64,000 bases of DNA from Nitratireductor aquimarinus (lineage in GTDB: Bacteria > Pseudomonadota > Alphaproteobacteria > Rhizobiales > Rhizobiaceae), in the NCBI RefSeq assembly GCF_017255295.1, contig NZ_JAFKDE010000005.1:186001-250000 (forward strand), in the 5' to 3' direction. Both the position numbers and the translations under genes were made by a program. The notes under the pieces are model-generated. The model was not told the origin of the DNA. It did no database searches and saw only the letters and a program-made list of their open reading frames with translations. This document shows, in pieces, positions 63,301-64,000 of the stretch (positions are counted from its first letter, which is position 1; each line of letters opens with the position of its first letter).

Positions 63301-64000
63301 ATGTATCTGAACGCCGTTATCCTGCTGACCGTCGTCGCGGTGATGCTGGCGCTGTGGTCGCCGCGTCTCCATGGCCGGCCGACATGGAGGGCGATGACCA
63401 CGCCGCTGGCCTCCATCATCGGCAGCGGGTTTCTCGTTCTGGGGCCAATCCTCAATTTCGCCTATGGCGTCAACGCGCCGCTCGTCATGCTGGCGCTGTG
63501 TCTGGGCGCGTATCTGTTCGGCGCGGCGATCCGCTACAATATGAGCATGCTGCAGGCGGAAGCGGGACGACACGGCAGCAGGCTGGAAACGCTTCTGGAA
63601 ACGACAGCCTCAGCGAGCCTCGGCTTCGCCTACATCGTGTCGGTCGCCTATTATCTGAATCTGTTCGGCGCTTTCGGCGTAAGCCTGACCGAAGCGAACC
63701 AGCCAACGGACGCCCGGCTTCTGACATCGGCCGTCTATGTGCTGATCCTGATGGTTGGCTGGACGCGCGGTTTCCGGGCGCTCGAAAAGATGGAGTACGC
63801 GTCCGTCGCGCTCAAGCTCGCCATCATTGCCGGCCTGCTGGTCGGTCTCGGCATCTACTTCATACAGCATGTGTCGGCGCATGACATGATCCTGCGCGCG
63901 CCAAGTGTGAGCGGCTGGCACGCCATCGCCCTTGCCTTCGGACTGATCGTGACGGTTCAGGGGTTTGAGACGTCGCGCTATCTCGGCCGCGACTACGACA
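63301..64000 (+). CDS. Membrane transport protein, permease-like (partial)
   Basis: First 233 codons of a multi-pass membrane protein, cut by the window end. Hydrophobic segments at about 1-22, 38-58, 61-81, 105-128, 142-160, 178-198 and 213 onward, separated by short loops; RFETSRYLG-like ending (VQGFETSRYLGRDYD) and ASIIGSGFLVLGPI in the second segment suggest the amino-acid/polyamine permease superfamily, but I am not sure of the family. Divergent from the D-lyxose isomerase gene, 195 bp between starts. Confidence 0.65.
   Translation, partial: MYLNAVILLTVVAVMLALWSPRLHGRPTWRAMTTPLASIIGSGFLVLGPILNFAYGVNAPLVMLALCLGAYLFGAAIRYNMSMLQAEAGRHGSRLETLLETTASASLGFAYIVSVAYYLNLFGAFGVSLTEANQPTDARLLTSAVYVLILMVGWTRGFRALEKMEYASVALKLAIIAGLLVGLGIYFIQHVSAHDMILRAPSVSGWHAIALAFGLIVTVQGFETSRYLGRDYD

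Overview
The window (about 63-65% GC by eye) looks like a chromosomal segment of an alphaproteobacterium of the order Hyphomicrobiales (Rhizobiales), probably a Phyllobacteriaceae-like soil or marine genus. The reasons are the families DUF2794, IalB, GutM/HPr-EI and NodF/NodE-like proteins, the DRL-type oxidoreductase known from Brucella, an rlmN product that aligns from memory with Brucella RlmN, and many two-part intergenic palindromes of the RIME type seen in rhizobia. No rRNA, phage, transposase or CRISPR array was found; there is one tRNA (Ala, anticodon CGC).

Region 1 (1-14.8 kb) is accessory metabolism and the most interesting part. A SorC-type sugar-sensing regulator, a complete glucitol-type phosphotransferase system (GutM, SrlA-like IIC, SrlE-like IIBC, SrlB-like IIA and a dedicated HPr-EI fusion), a HAD phosphatase, an unknown 215-aa protein, and a second operon for a DRL-family (DXP reductoisomerase-like, COG4091) oxidoreductase plus E1-alpha, E1-beta and E2 of an acetoin-dehydrogenase-like complex lie together. 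No sorbitol-6-phosphate dehydrogenase is present. I infer a route for a branched polyol such as 2-C-methyl-D-erythritol: PTS uptake to methylerythritol phosphate, reverse DRL reaction to 1-deoxyxylulose 5-phosphate, then thiolytic-type cleavage by the E1/E2 complex to acetyl-CoA and glyceraldehyde 3-phosphate. The two operons share a 12-bp upstream element.

Region 2 (14.8-32.9 kb) is mostly housekeeping: lytic transglycosylase, tRNA-Ala, YggT/YggU, pyrophosphatase, acetyltransferase, a LemA/TPM operon, PdxY, beta-carbonic anhydrase, a MarR-MFS efflux operon with two palindromic boxes, an M3 peptidase, PhoD phosphatase, an ETHE1-like hydrolase, TypA and a methyltransferase.

Region 3 (32.9-45 kb) holds a 35-bp inverted repeat, tandem LysE exporters, a DUF2332 protein, the ccmABCDG cytochrome c maturation operon, aconitase divergent from it, DUF1223, a 628-bp non-coding stretch, DUF2794, an acetyltransferase and a BI-1 family membrane protein. 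Region 4 (45-53.3 kb) contains the ybbP-ybbA-tesA set, thpR and a low-molecular-weight phosphatase that overlap tail to tail, phhB, DUF1232, IalB and rlmN.

Region 5 (53.3-64 kb) is again accessory: a LysE exporter, a murQ/SIS operon with a divergent GntR regulator (cell-wall amino-sugar recycling), an imelysin/di-heme oxidoreductase pair (periplasmic iron), a NodF/NodE-like acyl carrier protein and ketosynthase pair, a secreted unknown, a D-lyxose isomerase family protein and the start of a permease that runs off the window.
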